A DNA stretch of 64,000 nt from Chloroflexota bacterium (GTDB taxonomy: Bacteria; Chloroflexota; Limnocylindria; Limnocylindrales; CSP1-4), in assembly GCA_021787395.1 (NCBI GenBank), contig JAJYLZ010000006.1, positions 1-64,000 of the forward strand. The letters are read 5' to 3'. The notes under the pieces are model-generated. The model had not been told where the DNA came from. It made no database searches and saw only the letters and a list, made by a program, of their open reading frames with translations. A program made the position numbers and the translations under genes. Below, piece by piece: positions 19,530-28,443 of the stretch. Each line of letters begins with the position of its first letter. Position 1 is the first letter of the stretch.

Positions 19530-20483
19530 ATGACCGATCCCGTCGAGGATCCCGGCGGCGTCTGGACGGCCTTCGAGGCGCGTCTGGCCGCGGCGCTTGC
19601 CCACATGGAGCACGCGACCTACCTCGTCGTGTCCCTCGCGGCCGAGCCGCGCGCGGGCGCCAGCGCCTACGTGCAGTTCGCCCAGGGCGGCCTGCTCGGG
19701 TTCCGCGCCGAGGCGGCCGGCAACCACTGGCTCCCCCCGGGACACGGTCTGGGACCGGCCAAGGAGGAGCGCCTGGCGGCCCTCGGGTGGCAGCGCCCGG
19801 CCCCTGCCTCGCAGGGCAGGAACTGGACCCGAGAGTGGCAGGAGCCAGTCCCGTTCGCCGAGGTCGCGGAGGTGGCGGTGCGCACCCTGCGCGAGGTGTA
19901 CGGGGCGGCGTCCCCGGACGACCTCCGCTACCGGAGCGGCGGCTTCCCCGCCCACCACGGTCCGGTTCCCGAGCCCGATCTCGGGATCGCCCCGGACCGG
20001 CCCATCCCGGAGCACCCTGCGGCGGTCGTACCCGACCAGTCGCACCCGAGCGCCGAGCCCGACCAGGCCGCGGCGTCGCTCGATGCGGCGCTGGCCGAGT
20101 TCATCGCGGGCGCGAGCCTCGTCCCGGACCGGGACGGCGACCTGCCGATCCGGGTGGGCTCAGCGCTGATGTTCGTCCGCCCCGTGGCGGGCCGGCCGCC
20201 CCTGCTCCAGGTGTTCGCGCCCCTCGTGTCGGGCGTCGACCTGACGCCGGCGCTCCTGGAGTCGCTCAACGACATCAACCGCAACATCCTGTTCGGCCGG
20301 GTGTTCTGGACCGAGCGCGAGGTGGTCGTCTCGATGGAGCTCACGGCCGTGGGCGTCACCACCGCCCAGATCGCGTTCGCCTGCGTGCAGCTCGGCAACC
20401 TCGCCGACCACCTCGACGACGTGCTCCGGGGCCGGTTCGGCGGCCGCACGATGTTCGAGATGCCCAAGACCCTGGTGAACTAA
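19530..20483 (+). CDS. TY-Chap/YbjN-like chaperone-fold protein
   Basis: The protein has 317 residues, with GGAGGTGGAG just before the start. It looks like two modules. Residues 8-125 (WTAFEARLAAALAHMEHATYLVV to RTLREVYGAASPDDLRY) resemble the TY-Chap N-terminal domain. Residues 175-317 (LPIRVGSALMFVRPVAGRPPLLQVFAPLV, then LLESLNDINRNILFGRVFWTEREVVVSMELTAVGVTTAQIAFACVQLGNLADHLDDVL) fit the type III secretion chaperone-like/YbjN fold. A Pro/Ala linker joins them. Proteins of this type are cytosolic with no established function in Gram-positive-like bacteria. Family assignment is moderate and function is unknown. Confidence 0.68.
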   Translation: MTDPVEDPGGVWTAFEARLAAALAHMEHATYLVVSLAAEPRAGASAYVQFAQGGLLGFRAEAAGNHWLPPGHGLGPAKEERLAALGWQRPAPASQGRNWTREWQEPVPFAEVAEVAVRTLREVYGAASPDDLRYRSGGFPAHHGPVPEPDLGIAPDRPIPEHPAAVVPDQSHPSAEPDQAAASLDAALAEFIAGASLVPDRDGDLPIRVGSALMFVRPVAGRPPLLQVFAPLVSGVDLTPALLESLNDINRNILFGRVFWTEREVVVSMELTAVGVTTAQIAFACVQLGNLADHLDDVLRGRFGGRTMFEMPKTLVN

Positions 20484-20582
20484 CGGGTCGGGCCCGCCGG
20501 GCCGGCGCGGGCGGCGGCGTCGAGGCACCCCGCCGCCTCGGCCAAACCACGCCTCGGGCGGATTCGGGGTTGGATTGGGGGG

Positions 20583-20611
20583 TTGTCAAGCCCCCGGCGA
20601 TGGCCTAGACT
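20583..20611 (+). promoter_or_regulatory. Sigma-70-type promoter of rpoD
   Basis: TTGTCA (20583-20588), a 17-bp spacer and TAGACT (20606-20611). The architecture is the same as in the nrdJ promoter. The leader would be about 145 nt. Confidence 0.62.
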
Positions 20612-20622
20612 TCTGGTCCAAT

Positions 20623-20642
20623 GGCGTGTCATTTGACACGCC
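20623..20642. promoter_or_regulatory. Perfect 20-bp palindrome over the rpoD transcription start region
   Basis: GGCGTGTCA-TT-TGACACGCC has two perfect 9-bp arms. It begins 11 bp downstream of the -10, that is at about +5 to +25 of the transcript. It could be a repressor operator or a 5'-end RNA hairpin. Confidence 0.6.
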
Positions 20643-20762
20643 ACTACGCATGTTGGGAAGGCGTGGTCCCGGCATGGGGCCCGATCCGCAAGTCGGGCCA
20701 ACAGAATTCCTGCAGCCTGTCATGGGTCGCGCGAGCGGTCGCGGCCCCTCAACTGGAGCACC

Positions 20763-22289
20763 GTGATCTCGTTCGAAGCCACCTCCCCCTCCTCCGAGAC
20801 CGAGGCCGCGCTGGCGGCCGCCTCGATCGAGCTCGACCCTGCAGCGGCCGAGCTCGAGGCCGAGGAACTCATCGCCGAGCTGCCCCCCGAGCCCGAGGCT
20901 GCGCCTGCCGCCCCGGAAGAGGCCGACGCCGACGTATCGGCCGAGGTTCTCGACACCGACGATTCGGTCCGCCTCTACCTGCGCGAGATCGGCCGCGTTC
21001 CGCTGCTCACCGCCGAGGAGGAGGTCATCCTCGCCAAGGGCATGGAGCTCGGCGCCCAGGCCAAGGACGAGCCCTGGAAGGCCATCCTCTCGATCCACGA
21101 GTGGACGCTGCACGGCACCGAGGCCACCGCGCGCGCCAAGGACCGGAAGTACGCCCTGCCGTTCGCGGCCGAGGCGCACCGCGTCGTGACCCAGGCGCTC
21201 CGCTCGGACGACGCGATCGACCTGTACATGACGATGCCCGCCCTGGGCCTGGCCGACGGGCTCAAGAAGGCCGAGTCCGAGGTGCTCAAGGAGCGGCTCA
21301 CCCGCGCCTGCGACCTCCGCTCGGTCTACAACGAGCGGCTCGACGTCGAGTCCTTCACCGAGCTGCTGGACTGGGTCGAGGGCGAGCTGGGCAGGCCGAA
21401 CGCCGAGATCCGCGCCAACACCGCGCTCCGCGCGCTGCGCGACTGGGCCCGTGACGAGGTCGCCTACCCGGCGATCCAGCGCCACCTCGAGTCCGGCCGG
21501 GCTGCCGACCTGGTGGACGAGCTGCGGCCTGCGCTCAAGGCGCTGGCCAAGGAGTCGCGCGACCACCTGACGTCCGCCAACCTGCGGCTCGTGGTCTCCA
21601 TCGCCCGCAAGTACATCAACCAGGCCGGGATGGGCCTGCTGGACCTCGTCCAGGAGGGCAACGCCGGCCTGATCCGCGCTGTGGACAAGTTCGAGTACGA
21701 GCGCGGCTTCAAGTTCAGCACCTACGCCACGTGGTGGATCCGCCAGGCGATCCAGCGCGGCCTCGCCGACCAGAGCCGGACCATCCGGATCCCCGTGCAC
21801 ATGGTCGAGACCATGGGCCGGGTGGCGCGCGTCGTGCGCGAGCTGTCGACGCAGCTCGGCCGCGAGCCCACCAACGCCGAGATCGCGGCCGCCCTCCCGG
21901 ACGAGACGCCGGCCATGACCCCGCAGCGGGTCGAGGAGATCCGCAAGCTGGGCCGCGAGCCCGTGTCGCTGCAGTCGCCGGTGGGCGACGAGGGCGACGC
22001 CGAGCTCGGCGAGCTCATCCCGGACGAGGACGCCGTGTCCCCGCTCGACGTGGTCGCGGACCGCATGCGCCGGGAGCAGATCGAGCACGTGCTGGCCAGC
22101 CTCGACCGGCGCGAGCAGCGCGTCCTGCGCCTGCGCTTCGGCCTCGATGACGGCCACGCCCGGACGCTCGAGGAGGTCGGCCGGGAGTTCGGCCTCACCC
22201 GCGAGCGCATCCGCCAGATCGAGGTGCAGGCGCTGCGCAAGCTCCGCCACCCCTCCCGCAGCCGCAAGCTCCGCGAGTTCGCCGCCTAG
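20763..22289 (+). CDS. rpoD: Primary RNA polymerase sigma factor (RpoD/SigA)
   Basis: The protein has 508 residues. An acidic Ala/Glu N-terminus (1-65) precedes region 1.2 ([21 protein letters not shown], 67-87). Residues 100-260 are a long non-conserved spacer. Region 2 runs from 264 with the hallmark [37 protein letters not shown] (-10 recognition and melting). Region 3 follows ([10 protein letters not shown]), and region 4 ends with [30 protein letters not shown] (-35 recognition). The GTG start is 8 nt after GGAG. It is presumably the housekeeping factor that reads the TTGnnn-N17-TAnnnT promoters listed here. Confidence 0.93.
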   Translation: MISFEATSPSSETEAALAAASIELDPAAAELEAEELIAELPPEPEAAPAAPEEADADVSAEVLDTDDSVRLYLREIGRVPLLTAEEEVILAKGMELGAQAKDEPWKAILSIHEWTLHGTEATARAKDRKYALPFAAEAHRVVTQALRSDDAIDLYMTMPALGLADGLKKAESEVLKERLTRACDLRSVYNERLDVESFTELLDWVEGELGRPNAEIRANTALRALRDWARDEVAYPAIQRHLESGRAADLVDELRPALKALAKESRDHLTSANLRLVVSIARKYINQAGMGLLDLVQEGNAGLIRAVDKFEYERGFKFSTYATWWIRQAIQRGLADQSRTIRIPVHMVETMGRVARVVRELSTQLGREPTNAEIAAALPDETPAMTPQRVEEIRKLGREPVSLQSPVGDEGDAELGELIPDEDAVSPLDVVADRMRREQIEHVLASLDRREQRVLRLRFGLDDGHARTLEEVGREFGLTRERIRQIEVQALRKLRHPSRSRKLREFAA

Positions 22290-22319
22290 GGGGCTCGCCC
22301 CGGATCCCGCTGCCCAAGC

Positions 22320-22351
22320 AACCGGCCGCGCCGATGACGGCGCGGCCGGTT
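22320..22351 (+). terminator. Rho-independent terminator after rpoD
   Basis: A perfect 13-bp stem (AACCGGCCGCGCC and its complement) with a GATGAC loop is followed by a short T-rich run. It may also serve the converging glycosyltransferase gene. Confidence 0.8.
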
Positions 22352-22392
22352 TCGATTCCCGGGCGGGTGCTCGGCGCTGCGCGCCGCGGGTC

Positions 22393-24435
22393 TCAGCTGC
22401 CGCCGGCGGCGGACGAGGCGGCCGAGGACGTCGAGGTCGAGGTCGAGGAGCAGTCGTAGACCGAGGTGGACGTCCCGTTGACCGTCACCGCGGTGCAGTT
22501 CGAGGCGACCCAGGAGGAGAGCTCCGACGACCGGCCGCCACCGCCCGGCCCGCCGAACTGGCCGCCGACCTGGATGAAGCGCAGCCGGCCGGAGGCGACG
22601 TACGCCTGGAGCTGGGCCAGCGAGAGGGCGTTGTCGCTGCCGGTGAAGCCGCCGGTGGCCATCACCGCACGCCCGGTCGAGAGCTCGATCTGGCCGGCCG
22701 TTGTGGAGTCGGTCACCGCGAGCAGCCACGTGGCGCTTCCCTGGTTCGCCTCCAGGTAGGACAGCACGTCGCCCGACAGCGAGCTGCCCCCGGGGCCGCC
22801 GCCGAACGAGGCGCCGGGGCCGCCGAAGCCTCCCCCGAACGAGCCGGGGGCTGATCCTAGGCCGCCGGAAAGCGCGCCGCCGGCCTGCGCCAGCTGGCCG
22901 CCTCCGGGGCCGCCGAAGCCGCCGTCGCGCCCCGCCGACGGGCCGGCGGAGGGGTCGCCGCCCGAGTGGGCCGTCTGCATCGTGTCGATCGCGTACGCCG
23001 CAGGCCCGGCCAACAGCATGGCGAGCCCCAGGCAAGCCGCAGCCACCTGCAGCCCGCGGACGCGGGGGGTCGCGCGCATGGCCAGCACCGGCACGATCAG
23101 CGCGGTCACGGCGAGCACGGCAAGCCCCAGCCCGGGCACGAACGACGGCGTCCGGTCGAGCAGCGTCAGCGCGACCCCTGCGGAGCCGACCATCGCCAGG
23201 CCGAGCAGCACGCCCGCCCAGCTGTGCCGCTCGCGGGCCCGCCACAGGGCGACGATGCCGCCGCCGACGAGCGCGCCGACCGCGGGCGCCATCGACACCT
23301 CGTAGTAGCTGTGGATGGTGCCGGACATGAAGCTGTACACGACCGCGTCGACGGCCAGCCACAGGCCCCACATGAGGAACGCGGCCCGGGCGAGGTCCGT
23401 GCGGGGGGCGCGGGCGCGGGCGACCAGGCCGGCCACCAGCCCGACGGCCGACATCGGCAGGAACCAGCCGATCTGGCCGCCGAGCTCGCTGTTGAACAGG
23501 CGCAGGATCCCGGGCGTGCCCGAGAAGCTGCCGCCGTTGCCAGCCCCGCCCCCGGCGCTGCCGCCGAGCACGCGGGCCAGGCCGTCGTAGCCGAGCACCA
23601 GGTTGAGCGCCGTCCCGTCGGAGGACCCGCCCACGAAGGCTCGGGCCGAGGCGGGCAGCAGGGTCATGGGGACCACCCACCACGCCGAGGCGAGCACCAC
23701 GGACACGGCCGCGACGACCAGCCCCGCGAGGCGGCGGCGCCACGAGCCCTTGCCGGCCACGGCGTAGGTGATCGCGAAGGCGGGCAGGACGAGGAAGCCC
23801 TGCAGGAGCTTGGTCTCGAAGGCGAGGCCGGTCAGGACGCCCGCCAGCGCGAGCCAGCGGAGGCGGTCGCTCTCCAGCGCGCGGACGAGCGCATAGGCGG
23901 CGCCGACCCACAGCAGCGTGAGCAGGGCGTCGGGGTTGTTGTAGCGGAAGATCAGGACGGCGGCCGGGGTCAGCGCGGTCACCAGTCCCGCGATGATCGA
24001 CGCCGGCGCGCCGAACGTGCGCCGCACTGTCGCCATCACGAGGGCCACCGCGGCGACGCCCATGAGCGCCTCGGGCAGCAGGATGGAAGCGGAGGAGAGG
24101 CCGAACAGCCGGACCGACAGGCCCATCACCATCGTGGCCAGCGGCGGCTTGTCGACGGTGATGAAGCTGGCCGGGTCGACCGAGCCCATGAACCACGCGG
24201 CCCACGACTGGCTCGCCGCCCACGCCGCGCCGCTGTAGAACACGTTGGCGTAGCCGCTGACGGTGAGGTTGACGAGATAGAGCACGGCCGAGAGGGCCAT
24301 GACGGCAGCGGTGGCGGGGAGCACCCACACGCCCCCTGCCTCGCGCTCGCGGACGAGCAGGCGGCGGAGGCCGGCCGGGGTGGCCGGCGTTCCGGGTTCG
24401 CGGTGGCCCGCACTGGGCGGGGCGATGGCGGTCAT
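22393..24435 (-). CDS. GT39-family (ArnT/PMT-like, YkcB-type) membrane glycosyltransferase
   Basis: The protein has 680 residues from the ATG at 24435 (AGGAG upstream). It is a GT-C fold enzyme with about 11 membrane helices. The first extracytoplasmic loop has the catalytic acidic context VDPASFITVDKPPL, typical of enzymes that move a sugar from a polyprenyl phosphate to an acceptor outside the membrane. Residues from about 505 onwards are soluble: a Gly/Phe-rich stretch with repeated FGGxGG, then the small C-terminal domain of YkcA/YkcB-like proteins (LSYLEANQGSATWLLAVTDS to FIQVGGQFGG), ending in a Ser/Thr/Ala tail. It is the second gene after gtrA, 4 nt apart. Confidence 0.9.
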   Translation of the reverse strand: MTAIAPPSAGHREPGTPATPAGLRRLLVREREAGGVWVLPATAAVMALSAVLYLVNLTVSGYANVFYSGAAWAASQSWAAWFMGSVDPASFITVDKPPLATMVMGLSVRLFGLSSASILLPEALMGVAAVALVMATVRRTFGAPASIIAGLVTALTPAAVLIFRYNNPDALLTLLWVGAAYALVRALESDRLRWLALAGVLTGLAFETKLLQGFLVLPAFAITYAVAGKGSWRRRLAGLVVAAVSVVLASAWWVVPMTLLPASARAFVGGSSDGTALNLVLGYDGLARVLGGSAGGGAGNGGSFSGTPGILRLFNSELGGQIGWFLPMSAVGLVAGLVARARAPRTDLARAAFLMWGLWLAVDAVVYSFMSGTIHSYYEVSMAPAVGALVGGGIVALWRARERHSWAGVLLGLAMVGSAGVALTLLDRTPSFVPGLGLAVLAVTALIVPVLAMRATPRVRGLQVAAACLGLAMLLAGPAAYAIDTMQTAHSGGDPSAGPSAGRDGGFGGPGGGQLAQAGGALSGGLGSAPGSFGGGFGGPGASFGGGPGGSSLSGDVLSYLEANQGSATWLLAVTDSTTAGQIELSTGRAVMATGGFTGSDNALSLAQLQAYVASGRLRFIQVGGQFGGPGGGGRSSELSSWVASNCTAVTVNGTSTSVYDCSSTSTSTSSAASSAAGGS

Positions 24436-24439
24436 GTCG

Positions 24440-24997
24440 TTACTCCTGGGCGTTGGCGGGTGCGGGTGCCGGGACAAGCGCCCGCTTGCGGTCGGCGGCG
24501 ATCCAGCTCCGGAGCAGGACGAACCGCGCCGCCGTGGCGAGCGCGTTGGCGACGATCAGGACGGCCAGCTCCGCGAAGCGGCCGGCCTGCGGAGCGAGGG
24601 CTCCGAGCAGGCTGACGGACGCGGTCGTGATGGCCAGGGCGACGGCGAGGGCGACCAGGCCCCCGACCTGATCGCGGACCATCGAGCGCCCGTCGCGCAC
24701 GCCGAAGGTGAGCCGACGGTTGGCGGCGGTGTTGCCGACGGCGGTCGCCACGAGCGCCAGCGCGTTCGCGGCGGCGGCGCCGGTCGCGGTCCGCAGGAGC
24801 AGGTAGAGGGCGGCGTAGGCCGCCGTGCTCACCACGCCGATCGCCGCGAACACGACCAGTTCGCGGCCGAGCGGGCTCGCGACGAGGCGGCGGGGGTTGG
24901 CCGGGCGGCCGTCGGGGCGCACGGTGGGGGCCCCGGCGGCCGGCCGATGCAGAGCGGACGCCAGCGCCTGGCCGGCGATGCCGCGGATGGTGGTCAT
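24440..24997 (-). CDS. GtrA-family membrane protein
   Basis: The protein has 185 residues from the ATG at 24997. It shows the four-helix GtrA pattern after a cytosolic N-terminus: ELVVFAAIGVVSTAAYAALYLLL, then ANALALVATAVGNTAANRRLTFG (the NF.xNRxxTF-like signature), VGGLVALAVALAITTASVSLL and ELAVLIVANALATAARFVLLRSW. GtrA proteins are thought to flip polyprenyl-phosphate sugars, which fits its coupling to the GT39 enzyme 4 nt downstream: one supplies the lipid-linked sugar, the other uses it. A conserved 35-nt element lies about 160-190 nt upstream of the start. Confidence 0.88.
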   Translation of the reverse strand: MTTIRGIAGQALASALHRPAAGAPTVRPDGRPANPRRLVASPLGRELVVFAAIGVVSTAAYAALYLLLRTATGAAAANALALVATAVGNTAANRRLTFGVRDGRSMVRDQVGGLVALAVALAITTASVSLLGALAPQAGRFAELAVLIVANALATAARFVLLRSWIAADRKRALVPAPAPANAQE

Positions 24998-25154
24998 CAG
25001 GAGCCGCCTCGCGCCGGGGGTCCGGGGCGTCGGCCGGGCCTGAGGGCCGCCGTGACGGCCTGCCCACACAGTCGGGGCGGCATTTCGCGTGCGTCGCTGC
25101 CCGGGACGTGTTCGGAGGGCACCGGGGCGGGGGCGGGGTTCGTGTCCATGCCCC

Positions 25155-25189
25155 GAGTCTCGGGCCCGGTCTCTTTCGAACCCGTTACG
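25155..25189 (-). promoter_or_regulatory. Conserved 35-nt element, copy 1 (upstream of gtrA-GT39)
   Basis: On the plus strand it contains CTTTCG (25173-25178), five bases and GTTACG (25184-25189). Over 35 nt it is identical at 27 positions, without gaps, to the element at 28444-28478. It lies between gtrA and the divergent Pr6Pr-like gene and could serve either. The half-site arrangement (11-bp step) resembles a tandem binding site for an OmpR-type regulator. Confidence 0.5.
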
Positions 25190-25214
25190 CGCGACCGCGG
25201 TGCGCTCGATGGCC

Positions 25215-25220
25215 TACGAT
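25215..25220 (+). promoter_or_regulatory. -10-like element, leaderless-type
   Basis: TACGAT lies exactly 6 nt before the ATG at 25227. Confidence 0.45.
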
Positions 25221-25226
25221 CGGGCC

Positions 25227-25847
25227 ATGGACCGCCGCGTCCTCATCGCCGCCGTCCGCCTCGGGCTCGCTGCGCTGGCCCTGGTCGCCATCGCTGCGCA
25301 GATCGCCAGCGACGCCATCGCGGGTGCGCTCCAGCCGGTCGACCTCCTGTCCTCGTTCGCGATCCAGAGCAACCTGATCGGGGCCGTCGCGTTCGTGACG
25401 GCGGCGGCCGGCTGGCGGCGGGGCGGCGGGGCGAGCGTGGACCTGCTGCGCGGCGGGGCGGCGGTCTACCTGGCGGCCACGGCCCTCGTCGCCTCGCCGC
25501 TGCTGGCCGGCGCCGATGCCGCCGCCACGATCCCGCGGGCGGGCACGGTGCTCCAGGTCGTGCTCCCGGCCGCGGCGATCGTGGACTGGGTCGTGCTGCC
25601 CCCGCTGACCCGGATCCCGTTCCGGGATTCGCTCCTCTGGCTGGCCTACCCGGTCCTGTGGACCGCCTACACGATGCTGCGCGGACCGGCCGCGGGCTGG
25701 TACCCGTACCCCTTGCTCGACCCCGCCAACGGCGGCAGTGGCATCGTCGCGGCGCGCATCGTCGGGATCCTGGCGCTGGAGATCGCCGTGTGCGTCGTGG
25801 TGTCGGCGCTCAGCCGAAGGGCGCCCTGGCGGCTCTCAGCCGACTGA
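25227..25847 (+). CDS. Pr6Pr-family integral membrane protein
   Basis: The protein has 206 residues with about six hydrophobic helices covering nearly its whole length. The Pr6Pr signatures are recognisable: a helix-ending FAIQSNL motif near residue 46 and LLWLAYPVLWTAYTMLRG followed by WYPYPLLDPANGG near residues 135-165. Members are bacterial six-helix membrane proteins without a defined activity. The start at 25227 follows a TACGAT box and has no Shine-Dalgarno. The 3' end overlaps the convergent histidine kinase gene by 12 nt, so antisense overlap of the two transcripts is unavoidable. Confidence 0.82.
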   Translation: MDRRVLIAAVRLGLAALALVAIAAQIASDAIAGALQPVDLLSSFAIQSNLIGAVAFVTAAAGWRRGGGASVDLLRGGAAVYLAATALVASPLLAGADAAATIPRAGTVLQVVLPAAAIVDWVVLPPLTRIPFRDSLLWLAYPVLWTAYTMLRGPAAGWYPYPLLDPANGGSGIVAARIVGILALEIAVCVVVSALSRRAPWRLSAD

Positions 25848-27107
25848 GGCGCGACCCCAGCTGACGGTGAACCTCGCGCCGCCGGCGGGGGACGTGCCGA
25901 TCCCCCATCGACCGGAAGTCGCGCGCACGATCGCGTCGCCGATCGCGAGGCCCAGCCCGGCGCCGCCGGTCCCGCCCGCCGTGGTGACGGAGCGGTGGAA
26001 GCGGTCGAAGATCCGGGCCCGCTCCTCCTCCGGGATGCCGGGCCCGGCGTCGTCCACCGCCACGAAGGCGCGCCCGGACTCCACGCCAACGGTCACGTCC
26101 ACGGCCCCGCCGTCCGGCGAGTACTTGCAGGCGTTGTCCACCAGCACCCCGACCAGTCGGTCCACCAGCTCCGCCGACGCCGCGATCACGACGGGCTGCG
26201 ACGGCGCGTGCACGGTCAGCTGGAGGTGGCGGGTCTCGGCGACCGCGCCGAACCGGTCGACGGCCTGGCTCGCGAGCACCCCGAGGTCGATCGGCCCGGA
26301 GGGCGGCGGCGCGGCGGCCGCATCGAACCGCGCCAGCCACAGCATGTCCTCGAGCAGCTTGCGCATCCGCCTGGACTCGCGGTCCACCTTGGTGAACGCG
26401 TTGCGGTACCAGGCGGCCTCGCGGTCCTGGGCGAGGGCGAGCGAGGTGTGGGCCTCGATCACCGACAGGGGCGTGCGCAGCTCGTGCGACGCGTCGGCCG
26501 TGAACTCGAGCTGGCGGCGGTGGGCGGCCTCGATCGGCTCTGCCACCCGTCGGCCCACGATGGTGGCCCCGACGAACACGAACCCCAGCAGGAACGGCGC
26601 GATCAGCAGCACGCCCAGGATGATCGTCTGCTGGGCGTCGGCGACCTGCTGCGTCTCCTGCGCGGCGATCACGTACACCGACCCCACCTGCTGGCCCGCG
26701 ATGCGGACGCTGGTCCCGTCGATCGTGGCGTCCTGGGGGGCGCCCACCGTGGTGAGGTCGGCGGGCAGCGCCGGCGTCTGGCTGCCGATCGCGGTCACGG
26801 TGCCGCTCGCGGAGACGGTCCAGATCAGAGTGGGCGGCCCGAACGGGCGGCCCGGGTCTCGGCCGAGACTGGGCGAGCCGCCCGTGCCGCCGGCGTCGCC
26901 GGGAGCCCCGCCCGGGACCTGGTCGCCGGGCGGCAGCCGCCCGAACGCCTGCATCAGCCGCTGGTCGATCTGCGAGGTGAGGTCGCGCGTCGCGAACGCG
27001 ACGACGCCTGCCGAGATCGCGAGGTACACCAGCGCCACCACCCCGGTCGCGGCGAGCGCGACCCGGATGGACTGGCGGCGGACCGCCGGCACGTGGGCCA
27101 TCGTCAT
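25836..27107 (-). CDS. Membrane sensor histidine kinase (redox module A)
   Basis: The protein has 423 residues. It starts at 27107 in an ATGA overlap with the regulator gene, so the pair is translationally coupled. A transmembrane helix (about 12-35), an extracytoplasmic sensor of roughly 120 residues with a Gly/Pro-rich loop, and a second helix (about 160-185) are followed by HisKA (TADASHELRTPLSVIEAH with the phospho-His) and HATPase (LVDNACKYS, VDDAGPGIPEEE, GGAGLGLAI). The sensor shows no domain I know. With the OmpR-like partner it probably controls the cytochrome/ApbE genes just upstream. Confidence 0.9.
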   Translation of the reverse strand: MTMAHVPAVRRQSIRVALAATGVVALVYLAISAGVVAFATRDLTSQIDQRLMQAFGRLPPGDQVPGGAPGDAGGTGGSPSLGRDPGRPFGPPTLIWTVSASGTVTAIGSQTPALPADLTTVGAPQDATIDGTSVRIAGQQVGSVYVIAAQETQQVADAQQTIILGVLLIAPFLLGFVFVGATIVGRRVAEPIEAAHRRQLEFTADASHELRTPLSVIEAHTSLALAQDREAAWYRNAFTKVDRESRRMRKLLEDMLWLARFDAAAAPPPSGPIDLGVLASQAVDRFGAVAETRHLQLTVHAPSQPVVIAASAELVDRLVGVLVDNACKYSPDGGAVDVTVGVESGRAFVAVDDAGPGIPEEERARIFDRFHRSVTTAGGTGGAGLGLAIGDAIVRATSGRWGIGTSPAGGARFTVSWGRASVG

Positions 27108-27772
27108 CCGGCTTCGAGGCGGTAGCCGGAGCCGCGGACGGTCACGATGCGGACCCCCGCGTCGGGCAGCTTGGAGCGCAGGCGCGACATCTGGACGTCG
27201 ATCGCGTTCGACCCCAGCGGCTCGGTCTCGTCGGCCCAGGCGTGCTCGGCGATGGCCTTGCGGTCGACCACCGAGGGCGAGCGGCGCAGCAGCAGCTCGA
27301 GGATCCGGTACTCGGTGGCGGTGAGCGCGACCTCGCGCCCGTCCGCCCGCACGACGTGCGTGACCGGATCGAGCGAGAGCCGCCCGGCGCGCAGCACGGG
27401 CTGGTCCACGCCGCGCGGCCGGCGCTGGAGGGCGCGCACGCGGGCGAGCAGCTCGCCGAAGTCGAACGGCTTGGTCAGGTAGTCGTCGGCGCCGGTGTCG
27501 AGCCCCCGGATGCGGTCCGCCGGCGCGTCCCGGGCGGTCAGCATGAGCAGCGCGGTCGGGCGGTCGTGGCGGCGGGCCCACGAGACGACGTCGATCCCCT
27601 CCGCTCCCGGCATCCGCCAGTCGACGATCGCGACGTCGTACTCGTACCAGCGGAGCTGGTCGATCGCGTCGTCGCCGCGGTCCACGGCGTCCACGTGGTA
27701 GCCCGCGTCGACCAGGCCGAGGACCAGGACGTCGCGGAGCCCCGCGTCGTCCTCGGCCACCAGCACCCGCAT
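27104..27772 (-). CDS. OmpR-family response regulator (redox module A)
   Basis: The protein has 222 residues. The receiver domain has the acidic pair EDD at 7-9, the phosphoacceptor Asp51 in AIVDWRMPG, Thr/Ser in MLTARD, and the Lys in YLTKPF. The C-terminal winged helix (LTATEYRILELLLRRSPSVVDRKAIAEHAW to DVQMSRLRSKL and VRGSGYRLE) is of the OmpR/PhoB type that binds direct repeats. It lies 31 nt downstream of the cytochrome gene and overlaps the kinase gene. Candidate targets are the conserved elements at 25155 and 28444. Confidence 0.92.
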   Translation of the reverse strand: MRVLVAEDDAGLRDVLVLGLVDAGYHVDAVDRGDDAIDQLRWYEYDVAIVDWRMPGAEGIDVVSWARRHDRPTALLMLTARDAPADRIRGLDTGADDYLTKPFDFGELLARVRALQRRPRGVDQPVLRAGRLSLDPVTHVVRADGREVALTATEYRILELLLRRSPSVVDRKAIAEHAWADETEPLGSNAIDVQMSRLRSKLPDAGVRIVTVRGSGYRLEAG

Positions 27773-27803
27773 CGTCCGGACCCCTCGCTCGTCGCAGGCG
27801 GGC

Positions 27804-28364
27804 TCAGCGGGCGAGCGCCCGGGCCCCGAGCACCATCGTCGCACCCCGGTCCACCCACCGCCACGTCGCGGCGCCCGCCACGACGGCGATCGCGGCGGCC
27901 TCGACGCCCAGCATCCACGGAGCCATGGCATCGCTGCCTGCCGTGAGCGTGTGCGCGAACGCGAGGGGCCACATCAGGTAGCTCGTCCAGTGGACCAGCC
28001 GCCACGCCCGCTGGCCGAGGTGCCGCCGCAGCAGGCTGGTGGCGATGAGCGCCACCAGTAGGTACATCGAGATCACGCCGAGGGCGACCGGGACAGGCTT
28101 CCAGGACGACGCGAACGGGACGAGCGCAGCGCCCAGGCCGAGCCGGAGGTAGGGGTCCATGACGGCCGCCAGGACGTGGGTCGCGAGGAAGGCCGTCGAG
28201 AGCAGCGAGACGCGGCGGTGCATCTCGTAGTTGAAGAGCCGGGGCCAGCCGGCGGCCTGGAAGCGGGCGACGGTGACCAGGCCGAACGCCACGCTCGCCG
28301 TCAGCATCAGCAGCGAGACGATCCCGGCCCCGCGGGCCGCGAACCACAGGATCTGGTCGGACAT
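27804..28364 (-). CDS. Four-His ferric-reductase-like membrane cytochrome (redox module A)
   Basis: The protein has 186 residues and about five helices. It is a compact ferric-reductase-like/YedZ-type transmembrane domain. Two histidine pairs on adjacent helices, H49/H63 and H125/H138, have the spacing expected for ligating two stacked b-hemes that carry electrons across the membrane. The paralogue at 48860-49540 has H87/H101 and H163/H176, with the same intervals of 14, 62 and 13 residues. There is no NAD or FAD domain, so it needs an external partner. The ApbE gene upstream suggests that the partner carries covalently bound FMN. Confidence 0.85.
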   Translation of the reverse strand: MSDQILWFAARGAGIVSLLMLTASVAFGLVTVARFQAAGWPRLFNYEMHRRVSLLSTAFLATHVLAAVMDPYLRLGLGAALVPFASSWKPVPVALGVISMYLLVALIATSLLRRHLGQRAWRLVHWTSYLMWPLAFAHTLTAGSDAMAPWMLGVEAAAIAVVAGAATWRWVDRGATMVLGARALAR

Positions 28365-28385
28365 CGAGTGCTCCTCGGTGGGCTG

Positions 28386-28425
28386 GCGGCGGCGGGGCGA
28401 GAGGGGGAGGGGCCCCCGCCGCCGC
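28386..28425. other. Hairpin between apbE and the cytochrome gene
   Basis: GCGGCGGCGGGG (28386-28397) can pair with CCCCGCCGCCGC (28414-28425) around a 16-nt loop. It could attenuate read-through from apbE into the cytochrome gene. Confidence 0.35.
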
Positions 28426-28443
28426 GGTGGAATGCGCTGGGCT

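Noticed and set aside
25155-25189. ECF-sigma promoter in the conserved 35-nt element
   Set aside because: GTAAC on the minus strand looks like an ECF -35, but no CGT-type -10 follows at 16-17 bp in either copy, so a regulator binding site fits better.
25170-25195. tRNA T-arm (TTCGAAC-like sequence)
   Set aside because: The sequence resembles a T-loop, but no acceptor stem, anticodon arm or CCA end can be folded around it, and it belongs to the conserved element.
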